A stretch of 64,000 bases of DNA from Crocodylus rhombifer. Taxonomy: Eukaryota; Chordata; Crocodylia; Crocodylidae. The DNA is taken from positions 1 to 64,000 of the forward strand of contig JAVSML010019172.1 of the NCBI GenBank assembly GCA_038503035.1, given 5' to 3'. The translations under genes and the position numbers were made by a program. Shown here piece by piece: positions 44,321 through 54,851 of the stretch (positions within the stretch are counted from its first letter, which is position 1; every line of letters starts with the position of its first letter). The notes below the pieces were generated by a model that had not been told where the DNA came from, did not search any database, and saw only the letters and a list, made by a program, of their open reading frames with translations.

Positions 44321-44640
44321 CTCTTCCCATGAGATATCAGGGTGCCTGAAGTCACTCATGATGACTGTGCAGTGAAAGCGTGCAGCTTCTCCTAGTTCCC
44401 TAGTAAATTCATGCTCAAGCTCTTCCTCCTGGTTACAACGTCTGTAATAGACTCCTACAGTTATATCACCTCCACCATGTTCTTCCCCTTATGCTAACCC
44501 AGAGGGTCTCAAGTCTCCCTCCTTGGGTGCCAACCTCTGCTAGTAGGGAAGTGCACTGCTCCTTCACTTACAGAGTACACCCCTGCCCTTCCTCATAACA
44601 ATCCCTCCTGTACAAGGTATAGGCATCAAGACCCGTGACC
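44321..44640 (-). mobile_element. CR1 LINE endonuclease scrap
   Basis: Minus-strand equivalent of part of 7745-8080 (tcatgctcaagctcttcctcctgg matches the region encoding EEELEHEF). More decayed, and no open frame of length. Confidence 0.65.
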
Positions 44641-44751
44641 GGAAGTTCGAGGCCAGACAGGCACACTTATATTTCCTCCAGCCTCTGGTTTTGACCCTAC
44701 AGGTCCCAGGGTGGAACATTGTCCCCAGGGACATGTGAAGTGATCTATTTG
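44641..44751. repeat. Piece of the B-type upstream segment
   Basis: cgaggccagacaggcacacttatatttcctccagcc matches 17194-17230 and 40081-40116. It is a short displaced piece, ended by an OR scrap. Confidence 0.6.
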
Positions 44752-44792
44752 CAGACTGTGGTCTCCCTGTATATCTCCACTGGCGCCAGTTC
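44752..44792 (+). pseudogene. Olfactory receptor scrap, TM6
   Basis: About 40 bases (ctgtggtctccctgtatatc onward, then tccactggcgcc) equal the TM6-coding sequence of the ORs here and are closest to 28875-28912 in the OR fragment at 28746. It translates to VVSLYISTGA. It has displaced repeat sequence on the left and a foldback element on the right. Confidence 0.7.
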
Positions 44793-44796
44793 AAAG

Positions 44797-44988
44797 GCTG
44801 CAGAATGGGGTGGGTCACCCCAGCCATGGCCTGACCAACTTTTAGCACATTCATTTATATACCCCACAAATGTGCAATTATCATTCTAGTTAAAACTATA
44901 TAGCTATTTTTTAACTGCATAGCTAGCTAAATTAACATATTAAACACTGGTCGGGCCATGGCCCAGGTGGCCCACCCCGTTCCACGGC
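44797..44988. mobile_element. Foldback/MITE-like element with about 43-bp inverted arms
   Basis: The left arm 44797-44839 (ggggtgggtcaccccagcca inside) is the inverted counterpart of the right arm 44946-44988 (ggcccaggtggcccaccccg inside), with several mismatches. The A/T-rich middle is about 105 bp with no coding capacity. This fits a small non-autonomous DNA transposon. No other copy was noticed in the window, and the family is not recognised. Confidence 0.7.
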
Positions 44989-45300
44989 ATTTTGTTTAGC
45001 ACAGCACTACGAGCTAAATGCAAATGCTTGAAAACATTGTGTTGAGAAAAAACATCTAAAGCAGCAGCTTCTCTGACCCCAGAGAGGTGAGAGTAGGGCT
45101 TTGGCTCAAGAAGAAAAGCAGGAAAGCATGCCAACTCTAGCAGGGCAATTGTAAAGCATAGCAAGGCAGGACAAAAGGGCATTTGAAACGTGTTTTGTGA
45201 AAGAACGAAGAAGAAGTCTTTACATGTATGTCAGAAGCTGGGTAGTAAACTGGGCAGTAGGAAATACTGGGGAGATGCCCATGATAGATCCACACTAAAT
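44989..45300. other. Intergenic, nothing recognised
   Basis: No gene or repeat is identified. A purine-rich stretch is the only local feature. Confidence 0.4.
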
Positions 45301-46100
45301 AAATGCAGAGAGATCAAAATGAAGTGACAAGGGAGGAGGTTTAAAAGCAAATCCACAAATTAAAACAGTAAGCAAGTGACTGGGACCAGATCACATTCCC
45401 TTAGAGAGTTGTGTAGGAATTCAAACGTGAAACTGCAGGGCTGCTGTTCATAGCACGTCACCTAGCAAGGGCCCCTGTACCAGAAGAGTTTTTGGGTGAC
45501 AACACAACACCCAACTTCAAAAAAGGGCTCCAGAAGTCATCTTGGGAACTACAACCCAAGGTTTTTTCACTTCTATCCCTGGAATTTGATAGAAGATACA
45601 GTAGGAATGAAGTTAGAAGTCACATGGATATAGTTGATGTTCAGGGGAAGTGTCAGCATCCTTGTTGTGAAGGGAAATTCTATCCCAAGCATCTGCTGGA
45701 GATCTCTGGCAACATCAATTAGCATGTGGGCGGGCGGGGGCAGTTGATGGAATCCAGTCCAGCCCAGTCCAACCCTGTTCAAGCCAACCCAACCCAATAT
45801 GAGGAGTTTCTGGCAAGGTCCGTCACTGAAAGCTCTTAAAACCGGCCTTTTGGTGAGGGACTATGGGAGTGAACAGAAGGTCTTTTAGTAGATCAAGACA
45901 TGGTTAAAAGATATGAAAAAAAGTGTTGAGGTAAATGGCATTTTTCAGGAGGGCGGAAGGACAAGAGTGGAGTCCCTTGGAACTCTGTGCTCGGGACAGT
46001 TTGTCCAACATGTTCATCAACGATCAGAGTGAGGGGGGGACAGCGAATTCTTACCAACTATCCCAGGGGGTGAAATCTAAAGCTGATGGTGTGGAGAGAT
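45301..46100 (+). mobile_element. Very old LINE reverse transcriptase remnant
   Basis: Broken frames recall RT segments: GDNTTPNFKKG (45492-45530, compare VVPIFKKG) and, near 45990-46030, FVQHVHQRSE-like text equal to LFNIFINDQ in another frame. Too decayed for a family assignment beyond CR1/L3-like. It borders directly on the OR fragment. Confidence 0.5.
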
Positions 46101-46103
46101 CTC

Positions 46104-46463
46104 ACCAAACTGCATTCCCCAATGCACTTCTTTTTGAGAAATGTATTTATCCTAGACCTTGGCTCCGTCTCAGTGATGGTGCCTAAATCCATGTCTAATT
46201 CCTTATTAAATACCAACTTGATTACCTATGCTGGATGTGTTGCCCAAGTGTTTTGTCTCATCTGCTTTTTGCGAGCAAATGTATGCCTTCTCACAGTTAT
46301 GGCATATGACTGGCACATTGCCATCTGCAAACCACTGAATTATGAGATAATAATGAACAGAAGAGCTTGTGTCCAGATGGCTGCCAGTGCTTGGGCTGCT
46401 GGTGTCATCAACTCTGCACTGCACACGGGGAACACCTTTATTCTACCCTTCTGCCACTCATAA
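46104..46463 (+). pseudogene. Olfactory receptor fragment, TM2 to loop 2
   Basis: An open piece begins at the end of loop 1 (KLHSPMHFFL), runs through DLGSVSVMVPKSMSNSLL, YAGCVAQVFCLICFLRANV, MAYDWHIAICKPLNY (W for R in DRY) and CVQMAASAWAAG, and stops at PFCHS with a TAA. Both ends are lost: LINE-like sequence lies before it and cattctatgattct-like CR1 3' text after it (about 46478-46510). It is B-type in TM3. It cannot make a receptor. Confidence 0.92.
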
Positions 46464-46554
46464 AATCATGAAGATCTACAAGGTCTCTTCCAAGCTGACT
46501 TCTATGATTCTAAGTCCAACACCCCCCACCCCCGCCTGGGCAGGAGAAAAGACT

Positions 46555-46870
46555 GGACTCAAATGAGTCCAGCCAGGTAGTCATCAAGCCTCTTCCTAAA
46601 GACCCCCAGGGTAGGAGCCAGCACCACTTCCCTAGGAAGTTGGTTCCAGCTCCTAGCTGCCCTGACTGTGAAGTAGTTCTTGCGGATGTCTAATCTAAAT
46701 CTACTCTCTAAGAACTTGTGTCCATTGTTACTTGTCATGCCAGGGGGCACTTGGGGAAACAGTGTCTCCCCTAAACCCTTCTGGTCCCCCCTAGTGAGTT
46801 TATAGACAGTCACCAGGTCCCCCCTCAGCCTTCTCTTGTGAAGGCTGAACAGGTTTAGGTCCTACAGTCT
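46555..46870 (-). mobile_element. CR1 LINE 3' end, ORF2 C-terminus
   Basis: On the minus strand, 46813-46559 encodes LTRGDQKGLGETLFPQVPPG, RFRLDIRKNYFTVRAARSWN and QLPREVVLAPTLGVF, ending at DDYLAGLI. This is the conserved end of CR1 ORF2, open over 84 codons. It is a 5'-truncated insertion. Confidence 0.85.
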
Positions 46871-47225
46871 TTTAATGTAGGGCTTGCCCTGTAGACCCCG
46901 GATCATGCGAGAGTCCCACCAGGTCTCCATTATCCCTATGAGATGGCGTTCATTTTTGGTTACCAAAAGAACTAGTTTCTCCTGTTTAACTCCATGCTCC
47001 TGGCATTTGTGTACAGGAAGCTAAGCCTGCCATAGGAAGCCCCGGGGTTCCCGGTGCTCTTCAAAGAGTCTCATCCTGGGGCTGGGGTAGGAGAGAGATC
47101 CTTCGTGTTACCTGACCTCCTCATTTTGTTGTTGCCCTGATTCTTCCAGGGCTTGCACTAGTGATAGTCAGCTCGTGCCCTGGCAATTTTAGGTGAAATG
47201 TTATGGCATCCTTCATTTAAAGAAT
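46871..47225 (-). mobile_element. CR1 LINE fragment upstream of endonuclease
   Basis: Minus-strand equivalent of about 8110-8450 and 38180-38520 (tcccaccaggtctccattatccctatgag onward), covering the start of the endonuclease region and upstream sequence. Decayed. Confidence 0.6.
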
Positions 47226-48072
47226 GGCACCATCAGTATTTCCTTCCAATATTAAATGGCAGGAAAGGAGTTTCTGTAGATTTCTGGATGGGCACATCCC
47301 CAGTTAAAAGACTATATTAATGCTGACTTGACACTACTGCATGTTTAGCCATCTGTTAATATGAACCTACAGTCTTACATATGTCTCCTTTTTCATGTTA
47401 AAGCCAATTGACATGAATGCTATGTCAACTGTAGCATGATGGAAAGGCATTTGGAAGATGAGGATTTAAAGTATTTCCTAAGACAACCTAAGACTGAATA
47501 ATAATAATATCACGTGTTCACCCTGTTGATGTTGTTGGGAGGCACCATTTTGCTTCAAGGGTTCTGATTTTGAGCAATGCAGTTTTTCACTGAATGGTGA
47601 ATTGAAGCACATCAACTTTTAGTAAAGATGGGATACATGTCCATGGAGAGGGTGATGGGGGCTCAAACTCCCCTTGGCCAAGACGGTTCTGGAAGCAGAT
47701 AGCTCAGTTTCCAAGCAACTGAGTATGAGGCTGAGTAATGAGAAAGTGCTCTGAGTACGAGGTTGCTGGAAAAGAGCTGTGTTCTTCTTCCTCCATTTTG
47801 CCTAGTTTTAGGACACCTGACATGCACCTAAGAGTCACAGACCCTTTCACTGCAGTGATGACATGTTTTTGAATCCCAAGTCTTTGGGTTGGATGAAGAT
47901 GGCAATGTACATATCCCTTTCAAAATGGTGGCCATACCCAGCCTGTACTTTTTTGTGAGGAAGGCAGCCACACTTCAGAGACCGCCAATGGAGCCATTGC
48001 AGCTTGTGAGAGTTGCAGTTTCTGATTCTGGTCTTGTCAGAGGTAGGGCTTTGGGCTCTGGCTGCTTTCTGA
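47226..48072. other. Intergenic; right part repeated
   Basis: 47226-47840 shows nothing recognised. 47840-48072 matches 8460-8673 and 38520-38742. Confidence 0.5.
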
Positions 48073-48309
48073 CCACATCTACATGACTCTGTGACTGAGC
48101 AGTAGTTAGTCACCCATCATTTAGTACTTGTATAAATAAGTATTAAATGACTGTAAAGGAAATGGCATTACTAATGGATTTTTCTTGACAATGACTGCAC
48201 ATTAGCCTGACACCACCCAGTAGTAGCTTCATGTCACATTCTCTGCCATGTGACAGTACAGTGCGGTAGTTATGGGCTACTGTGGAATCGAGATTTCAGG
48301 TAGACATGG
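48073..48309. mobile_element. Short inverted-repeat element (MITE-like), copy 3 of 3
   Basis: Diverged copy of 8674-8908. The hairpin arms at 48117-48129 and 48138-48150 now carry one mismatch, and each end has one substitution. Confidence 0.55.
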
Positions 48310-48770
48310 CCTCTGAGGGTGTCAACCGGGTCCCAGGCTCCCGGGAAGGCAGAGGGAGCAGATTGCAGGAAGGACCCAGATGAGGAGCCAGGAGGTCAAT
48401 GTGAGAACGGGTCTGTGGGGGAAGCTGAGTCAGGAAGTGGGAGGACCAGGAGGAGAATGAAGTAAGAGGGCAAGCCAAATCGTGAAGCCAGGAAAGCACA
48501 CAGAGAGCAGGAAGAGGCACAAGGTATAACTGCCAGGAAGGTTGTGTGAGTTCATGTTGAACCTGTTGTCCAGACACTTCCTGCTCCAGGTAAGGACTTG
48601 AAATGGCAGGTCCCAGAGTGGACAATTGTGCCCAGGGACATGTGAACTGATCTATTTGCAGAGATGAGTGCAGACTTTCTGAGTCCCAGCCATCCCGATC
48701 TGCCTTCACTAGCCTCTGTTTCCTGTCTGTTTGTTGACCATTTTATGCTCTGATTTTCTGGAGATTGTAA
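48310..48770. repeat. Shortened copy of the B-type upstream segment
   Basis: Matches 8909-9210, then jumps to the part equal to 9900-10065. The middle part of the other copies is deleted. No gene is seen. Confidence 0.6.
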
Positions 48771-49070
48771 GGACATTTCTACATGTCACCCTATGGTGAT
48801 GTAGCAATGCACTAGGTCACCTTATGGTGTGCTACAGTGACCTAACAATCATGTGGGTCTACACGTGATCAGCAGCTATGTTGCTGTAGTGGCACGCTCT
48901 CCTGGTATAGTGTGTCACTACAGCAGCATAGTGGGACAATCAACCCGTGCACCACGTGCATGGCGTTGGAGGGGCAGATGCTGCACTGTGCTTTAGTACT
49001 TGCACAAGAAAGAGCTAAATCATGGCACTGGAGCAACATCACTGCATGGTGACGTGCAGATGCACCCTAA
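48771..49070. mobile_element. hAT-like MITE, copy 4 of 4
   Basis: Same element and place as 10066-10362. Non-coding. Confidence 0.6.
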
Positions 49071-51360
49071 GGGAACAGAGCACCGAAGACCTCGTTCCTG
49101 AGTCTCTTCTACTGCTTTGCCAATCCCAGAATTTATTGTTCTGAAATTAAAGAAAACCAAAGCAACAGAAAAATAACAGGATGGATATAATGAAACCTAC
49201 ACCTGAGCATGGAGAATTACAGGGCATAAAAGTTAAGAGAAAAGATACTGGGTCACCTATATCAGAGGCACTTTTATATGCAAAATGCAGGTAGATCTCA
49301 AAGGGACTCACAACACCACCTAAGCTAGCAAAATGAGCCAGCACATCTGTGTAACTCTTTTTCCAAATGTGACTACACATCTCACTGATTTCTGAGATGT
49401 CTGAATAGTTCAATCAGGACCAGAAGCAGCATATAATAGGGAAAAGGTGGTCAGACAAAACAATCAAAATAAAACTTTCTGGCTTTAATATACATGAATC
49501 CAGGAGGGCTTATTTCTGTTTGTGTGCTTCAAAGCTGAGCTGGGCTCTAGGCAACAAGTATCAGAAGCCCTAAGAAGAGAGGTGTGGATAAATCACCTTC
49601 CTGAGCATCAGTCCTTCCAAAACAATTAAGTTCCCTTTCATCTGCAGAGAGAAACTGGTTTGGATCTACTTCTGCTGGTTCAGTCTTGGAGTGGGGAGAA
49701 AGCTCCTACTAAGATATTTTGACTTTGAAAGATGCAACAGTGGCAGGGAAAAGGGAAATTAGATAGATCAGTAGTGGGAAAAGAAGCAGGCGTCTTGGCA
49801 CCGGAGGATCTGTCACAAAGAACATTGCTGTAAATCTGTTATTGCAATTAGCTGTGGTTGGTTGGTGACAAGGTGTACGTCTGGTTTATTTAAGCGCCTA
49901 AAAAAGAGACACACCTAGAAATCTGTCAAAATGCTTATAACAAGGTATTAAAAATTGTTTAGCTGTAAAAAGCAAGAAAAGAACACAGTTTCCTTTAAAA
50001 AATCTGAACTTGCTCCCAAGAGCCCACATATTTCAGTGTCTTTGGAGCTAGACATTTTCCGTCAAAAGCCCTTGGAAACTGCAGATTTAAACCAAATAAT
50101 CCTCCCGCCAATATATTTTATTTTTAGTTCTTCTACAGAACTTGAAGAAATGTACATATTGCAAAACATTGTCTTTAAGCGAAGACATTTTTAAAAGAAA
50201 TCTCTTTCCAGGCTTACATTCTAAGCCTCACGGCAAAGATTCAGTATTGCTCAGCAACACCAGAAGACCAATCCCACCTATTCATGGCAGGAAGATTTTG
50301 CTGTTTTCCAGAAAAAACACCTGGAGGAGGGATAACTCAGTAACCCCTGTGATGAGACCCCGCAAAATGCATTTTAAATATCTGAGTGCCTCTCAAACTA
50401 GGGTCAGGGGACGCAAAAAAGTGTGATGAGGAGAAGCATAGTGAGAAGCATCGCTTGCCCAAAACAGCTTAAGGTTCTTGTACCCAAATGACAACGATCA
50501 ATGACACAAAGTGAAGACAAGAGGAAGATGGGATTGCCCTGTCGTGGCACAGAGATGACCATTCAGCCGGGGGTGGGGACCGTATAAATCAGCTTCTTGT
50601 GGCAGGCAGGACTCGGTGCAGATTCAGTCCAGACAAGGTGACTCTTGGGAGGCTGCCCATGTTTGTGTTGTAGATAGAAGTGAGGAGGAAAGGAGGATGT
50701 GCTAGCAGTGTCTTGACCAGCATTTTATTGCCGTCACAAGCTCTGTGTTTACTGAGCCTGCTCTTGCTGTGGCCCTGTTTTTTTTCACTGTGAATCTTGT
50801 TTTTCCTCTTGTTGTTATTAAAAATTGAATATAAAAAGCATCCAGCCAAAACTACTATGTGGGTTTTTTACGATGGTTCAAAGGCTACTGTCTCACGGCT
50901 TCTGAACCCTATTCTGCCCTCCATGCTGGGCCCTTTGGCTTGACGATGTCCCCCTGGTCGGCCACCTTGATGAAGGGAGGTAGTTTTACAGTGAGATTTG
51001 AAATGGTGGGAGGGGGAAGAGGAAAATGACGGCATGAAGCAATAAAAAGGCAAACCCTCTGTGTTATTGCAGTCCCAATCAAATAATTCTAACACTTGCT
51101 TTTGGCTGTAATATTCTCTTTTCATTGGTCTGGTGTTTCCATATATATGTCCACAGATAAGGACTTTTGTGCAGCTTTTCTAAAAAGCAAACTTATAAAA
51201 AATAAATAAAATCTGAACGATATTACTTTCAACTAAAAAATGTACAGCCCTTTAACATAGATCCTGTTGACAGTTTGTTCATGAGTTGTTTCCGATATGA
51301 GATGCACGCCTGTTATACTTGCTACTTTGATCCTGACCAGAACCCTTGTCTTTCCCTCAC
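49071..51360 (+). repeat. B-type OR 5' flank, copy 4 of 4
   Basis: Matches 10363-12675, with gaccgtataaatcagcttcttgtgg kept near 50579. It precedes an OR that is itself a pseudogene. No gene is seen. Confidence 0.7.
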
Positions 51361-51389
51361 AGGCCTTGCACAAGGCATTGAAGAGGGAA

Positions 51390-52313
51390 ATGTCCAACCA
51401 AACCACCATGACCGAGTCCCTCCTCCTGGGCTTCTCTGACATCCAGGAGCTGCAGATCTTACACTTTGTCGCATTTCTGGCTGCATACCTGACAGCTCTG
51501 GTGGGAAATCTCCTCGTTATCACAGTTGTAACTCTCAACCCCAAGCTTCATTCTCCCATGTTCTTTTTCTTGATTAATTTGTCTCTCCTGGACCTTGGCT
51601 CCATCTCAGTGACCGTGCCCAAATCCATGTCTAATTCCTTATTCAATACCAACTTGATTACCTACTCTGGATGTGTTGCCCAAGTGTTTTGTCTCATTGC
51701 CTTCATTGGAGCAAATTTATCCCTTCTCACATTGATGGCACATGGCCGGCACATGGCCATCTGCAAACCACTGCATTATGAGATAACTATGAACCTGAGA
51801 GCTTTTGTCCAGATGGCTGCCTGTGCTGGGACTGCTGGTGCCATCAACTCTGCACTGCACACGGGGAACACCTTTAGTCTACCCTTCTGCCGCTCAAATA
51901 TCATCAGCCAGTTCTTCTGTGAAATACCCCAGCTGCTCAAGCTCTCCTGCTCTGACTCATACCGCAGAGAGCTGGCAGCCCTTGTTTTTAGTGTGTTTTT
52001 ATGTTTAGGCTGTTTGCTTTCATTGTTGCGTCATATGTTCAGATCTTCACTGCAGTGTTGATCCCCTCTGAGCAGGGCCGGCAGAAAGCCTTCTCCACCT
52101 GCATTCCTCACCTGACTGTGGTCTTTCCACTGCCACCATTGCCCACACGAAGCCCATCTCTGACTCCCCGTCCCCTCTGCATCTCTTGACAGCTCTTCTG
52201 TATTCTGTGCTGCCTCCATTGATGAATCCGGTCATCTACAGCATGAGAAACAAGGAGATCCAAACTGCCCTGAAGAGAATGCTCCAAAGGTTTTGTGGAA
52301 AATACTCCAGAAA
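51390..52313 (+). pseudogene. Olfactory receptor pseudogene, B-type with Y-type tail
   Basis: The frame is open from MSNQT through TM5 (to about 52013). One base is then lost in the CLGCFA stretch. The WRIPS region is three bases shorter, and about ten bases are missing in TM6 (near 52123), so the C-terminal third is out of frame. The G-protein-contact motif is also damaged: MAHGRHMAICKPLHY replaces MAYDRYMAICKPLHY. Other conserved residues have changed as well (CAGTAGAINS, FCRSNIISQFF). The tail and 3' flank (ccaaaggttttgtgg...tactccagaaataataat) are those of A-type gene 5. The acceptor AG at 51361-51362 is still present. Confidence 0.95.
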
Positions 52314-52610
52314 TAATAATTAATTCATTAAATAATTTTTCTCATTTTATAGTGTGCCACCGATTTATAAAAAATGAAGGTGGTAGATTAATTCCGTACC
52401 TTTGTATGTAGAATGATTCTTGACTTGAGTCATTTTCTGTTTAACAGAGTTTCATGTATGAAGTTTACCGTCTGTGCCACCTTTAATAAATCCCATCTAT
52501 TGCAAGAGGAAGAATGGAAACTTTTCTTTACCAGTTGGTGTAATCAATTATTTGGATATAGGCAAATATCCAGATTTAGTGAAGCTGGGATGAACCGCAG
52601 ACTCTTTAGA
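52314..52610 (+). other. 3' flank of the pseudogene, Y-type
   Basis: Aligns with 26705-26940 after gene 5. No gene is seen. Confidence 0.6.
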
Positions 52611-53870
52611 GGACAGGCACAGAATTCAGATGGATCCAGACAGACTGGGAAGCTGGGCTAGAAACAACAGGATGAAGTCCAAGGAAAGAAATGCAAGTTT
52701 TTGCACCTGGGAAAGAATAATTAAAAGCATAAATACAAGCTGGATTATAAATCGCTTAGTGGCAGCTCTGTTGAAAAGGGCCTTGGGAATCTGGTGCATC
52801 ATAGACTCAACATGGGTCATCAATTTGATGTAGCTACAAAAACATGAATTCAGTTTAGGGCTGCAACAACAGGAGTATTAGTTAGAAAGCATGGGAGGTG
52901 AAAGGGATATGTGCTTGGACCCGTGCTATTCAATAAATTAATTAATAATGTTGACGAGGGGGTGGAAAACTCAATGATTATGTCAGCAGACAATACCAAG
53001 CTGTGTGAATACATGGGCACACCAGAGGATAGGGGAAAGATCAGCACAACCTTGACAGAGCAGATTTATGGGCATAACAAAGTCAGATGAGGTTTAAGAG
53101 GGAGGGGGAAGTGCAAGGACCTTCACCTGGGTAGGGAGAACCCTCACCACAACTATACCCGGGGTGGTGGTCCACTGGCTGGCACAGCATCTGAATCAGA
53201 CCTAGGGGTCACTATCAACTGGAACATGAGTATGAGCGAACAGTGTTGAGGCTGCCAGAAGGGAAAATAAAACTCTGGCGTGCATCAGCTGCTGTGTGGC
53301 CAGTAGATCCAGGGAGGTAATCCTCCCCTTCTATTCAGCATTGGTGAAGCCTGAGATGGAGTACTGTTCCCGGTTCTGGACACCACACTTCAAGAAGAAT
53401 GTGGGTAAGGTTGAGAGGGGACAAATAAGGGCTACCCGTATGGTTAAGGGCATGGAGAGTAGATCCTATGAGAAGAGACTCCGGAAACTGGGCTTGTTCA
53501 GGCTGAGTAGAGAAGGCTGAGAGGTGACTGGATAGCTGCCTAGAAGCACGTCAGGGGGAGCACCAAGAACTAGGACAGCAACTATTCAGGACGACAAAGC
53601 AAGGGAGGATGAGGACCCACAGGCATAAACTAATAGAGGTTAACTTCAGGTTGGCTATAAGGAAAAACTTCTTCTCTGTAGGGGTCACCAGAATCTGGAA
53701 CACGCTCCCCGCAGAGGTGGTGCAGTCAACCTCCTTGGAGGTGTCCAACATGAGACTGGACAGGAGCACATCTGAGCCCAATAACTTTCTGTGCATGGCA
53801 AGGGACTGGACATGATGAGTGCACAGGTCCCTTCTGGATCCATGATGCTGTAGTGCCAATCGACCTGCTG
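52611..53870 (+). mobile_element. Old CR1-type LINE fragments, copy of 26991-28200
   Basis: Broken ORF2 C-terminal pieces: SREVILPFYSALVKPEMEYC from about 53300, FWTPHFKKN, and MRTHRHKLIEVNFRLAIRKN with TLPAEVVQSTSLEVSNMRLD (53609-53815). Dead. Confidence 0.8.
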
Positions 53871-54399
53871 CTGGTTAGGCTTCATCTAGACTATTATGTG
53901 AAGTTCTGGGCTCCATATTTTTAAAATAATCCTGAAAAGTTAGGGAAGTTCAGAGATAGGTGACATGAATGATAATGGGTTGCAATGCAAGCCATGCAGG
54001 GAGAGGTTGAGAGAACTAGGCATATTAAGCTTGCAGAAAAGGAAATTAAGGGGGCACATCACAGCAGTCTTGAAACATCTGAATAAGTGCCATGCAGTCG
54101 TGGTTTGAAAACAACAGTTCTCCATTGCTGCTTTGGGAAGGATGTCAAGCTTCCAACTGAAGCAAAGTAATTTTAGATTAGATTTGAGGGAAAAAGCACC
54201 CTTGTTTTCAGAGCAGTGAGGATGTGGAATAGATTGCCCAGGGAAGTTGTTGAACCTTCACTGGAGGTTTTCAAGAAGAGGTTGGGTGAATATTGCCCAG
54301 GGATTATTTTGGAGTAAGATTCTTGCATTTGTGCATTAGATTCTTGAGGTCCCTTCTATTTTATTGTTATTAATTGTGATTCTAATTGTTATAAGATTT
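53871..54399 (+). mobile_element. CR1/L3-like LINE 3' fragment and A/T-rich spacer
   Basis: Up to about 54310 it matches 7286-7760, with the broken RLPREVVE...LEVFKKRLG block near 54235-54290. From 54310 it is the A/T-rich spacer, up to the long CR1. Confidence 0.6.
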
Positions 54400-54443
54400 A
54401 TTAGTATAGAATTGTGACTCTATTAGTATAGAATTGTGACTCT
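54400..54443 (+). repeat. 22-bp tandem duplication at the CR1 5' junction
   Basis: attagtatagaattgtgact plus ct occurs twice in a row (about 54400-54421 and 54422-54443), followed by a third partial piece (attgtgactc). The empty paralogous site near 28576 has the unit once, so the repetition arose with or after the CR1 insertion. Confidence 0.75.
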
Positions 54444-54851
54444 ATTGTGACTCGGGAGCTAGGAGCAGCGGGGAGAGTAAGGACAGAGGCACACATGTGT
54501 CTTGCACACATGTGTGCCCCCTTACCTGACCTGGAGCGGAGGCGAGAGCAGCAGAGGTGAGCGGAGCAGCAGCAGGGGTAGCAGCAGCTGATCCCCCTAA
54601 GGTAAGTGGGGCAGAGGGGCCGATGCAGCTGAGCTGGATCTGGAGGGGAAGCCCCCCGGATCCCTCTTAGCTGAGCCGGTAGGAAGCCACACTCCCGAGT
54701 CGCGCGAACAGAGCGCGCAAACAGGTGTGGTCTGTAAGAGCGTGCCGGCGTTTGCGCTGGCGTTCGTGCCAGAGGGGGAGCAGGAGGGGCCGAGAGACCA
54801 ACTCTTGTTAGCGCGGGCCAGAGGACCCGAACTCAGCTAGGAACTCCTACG

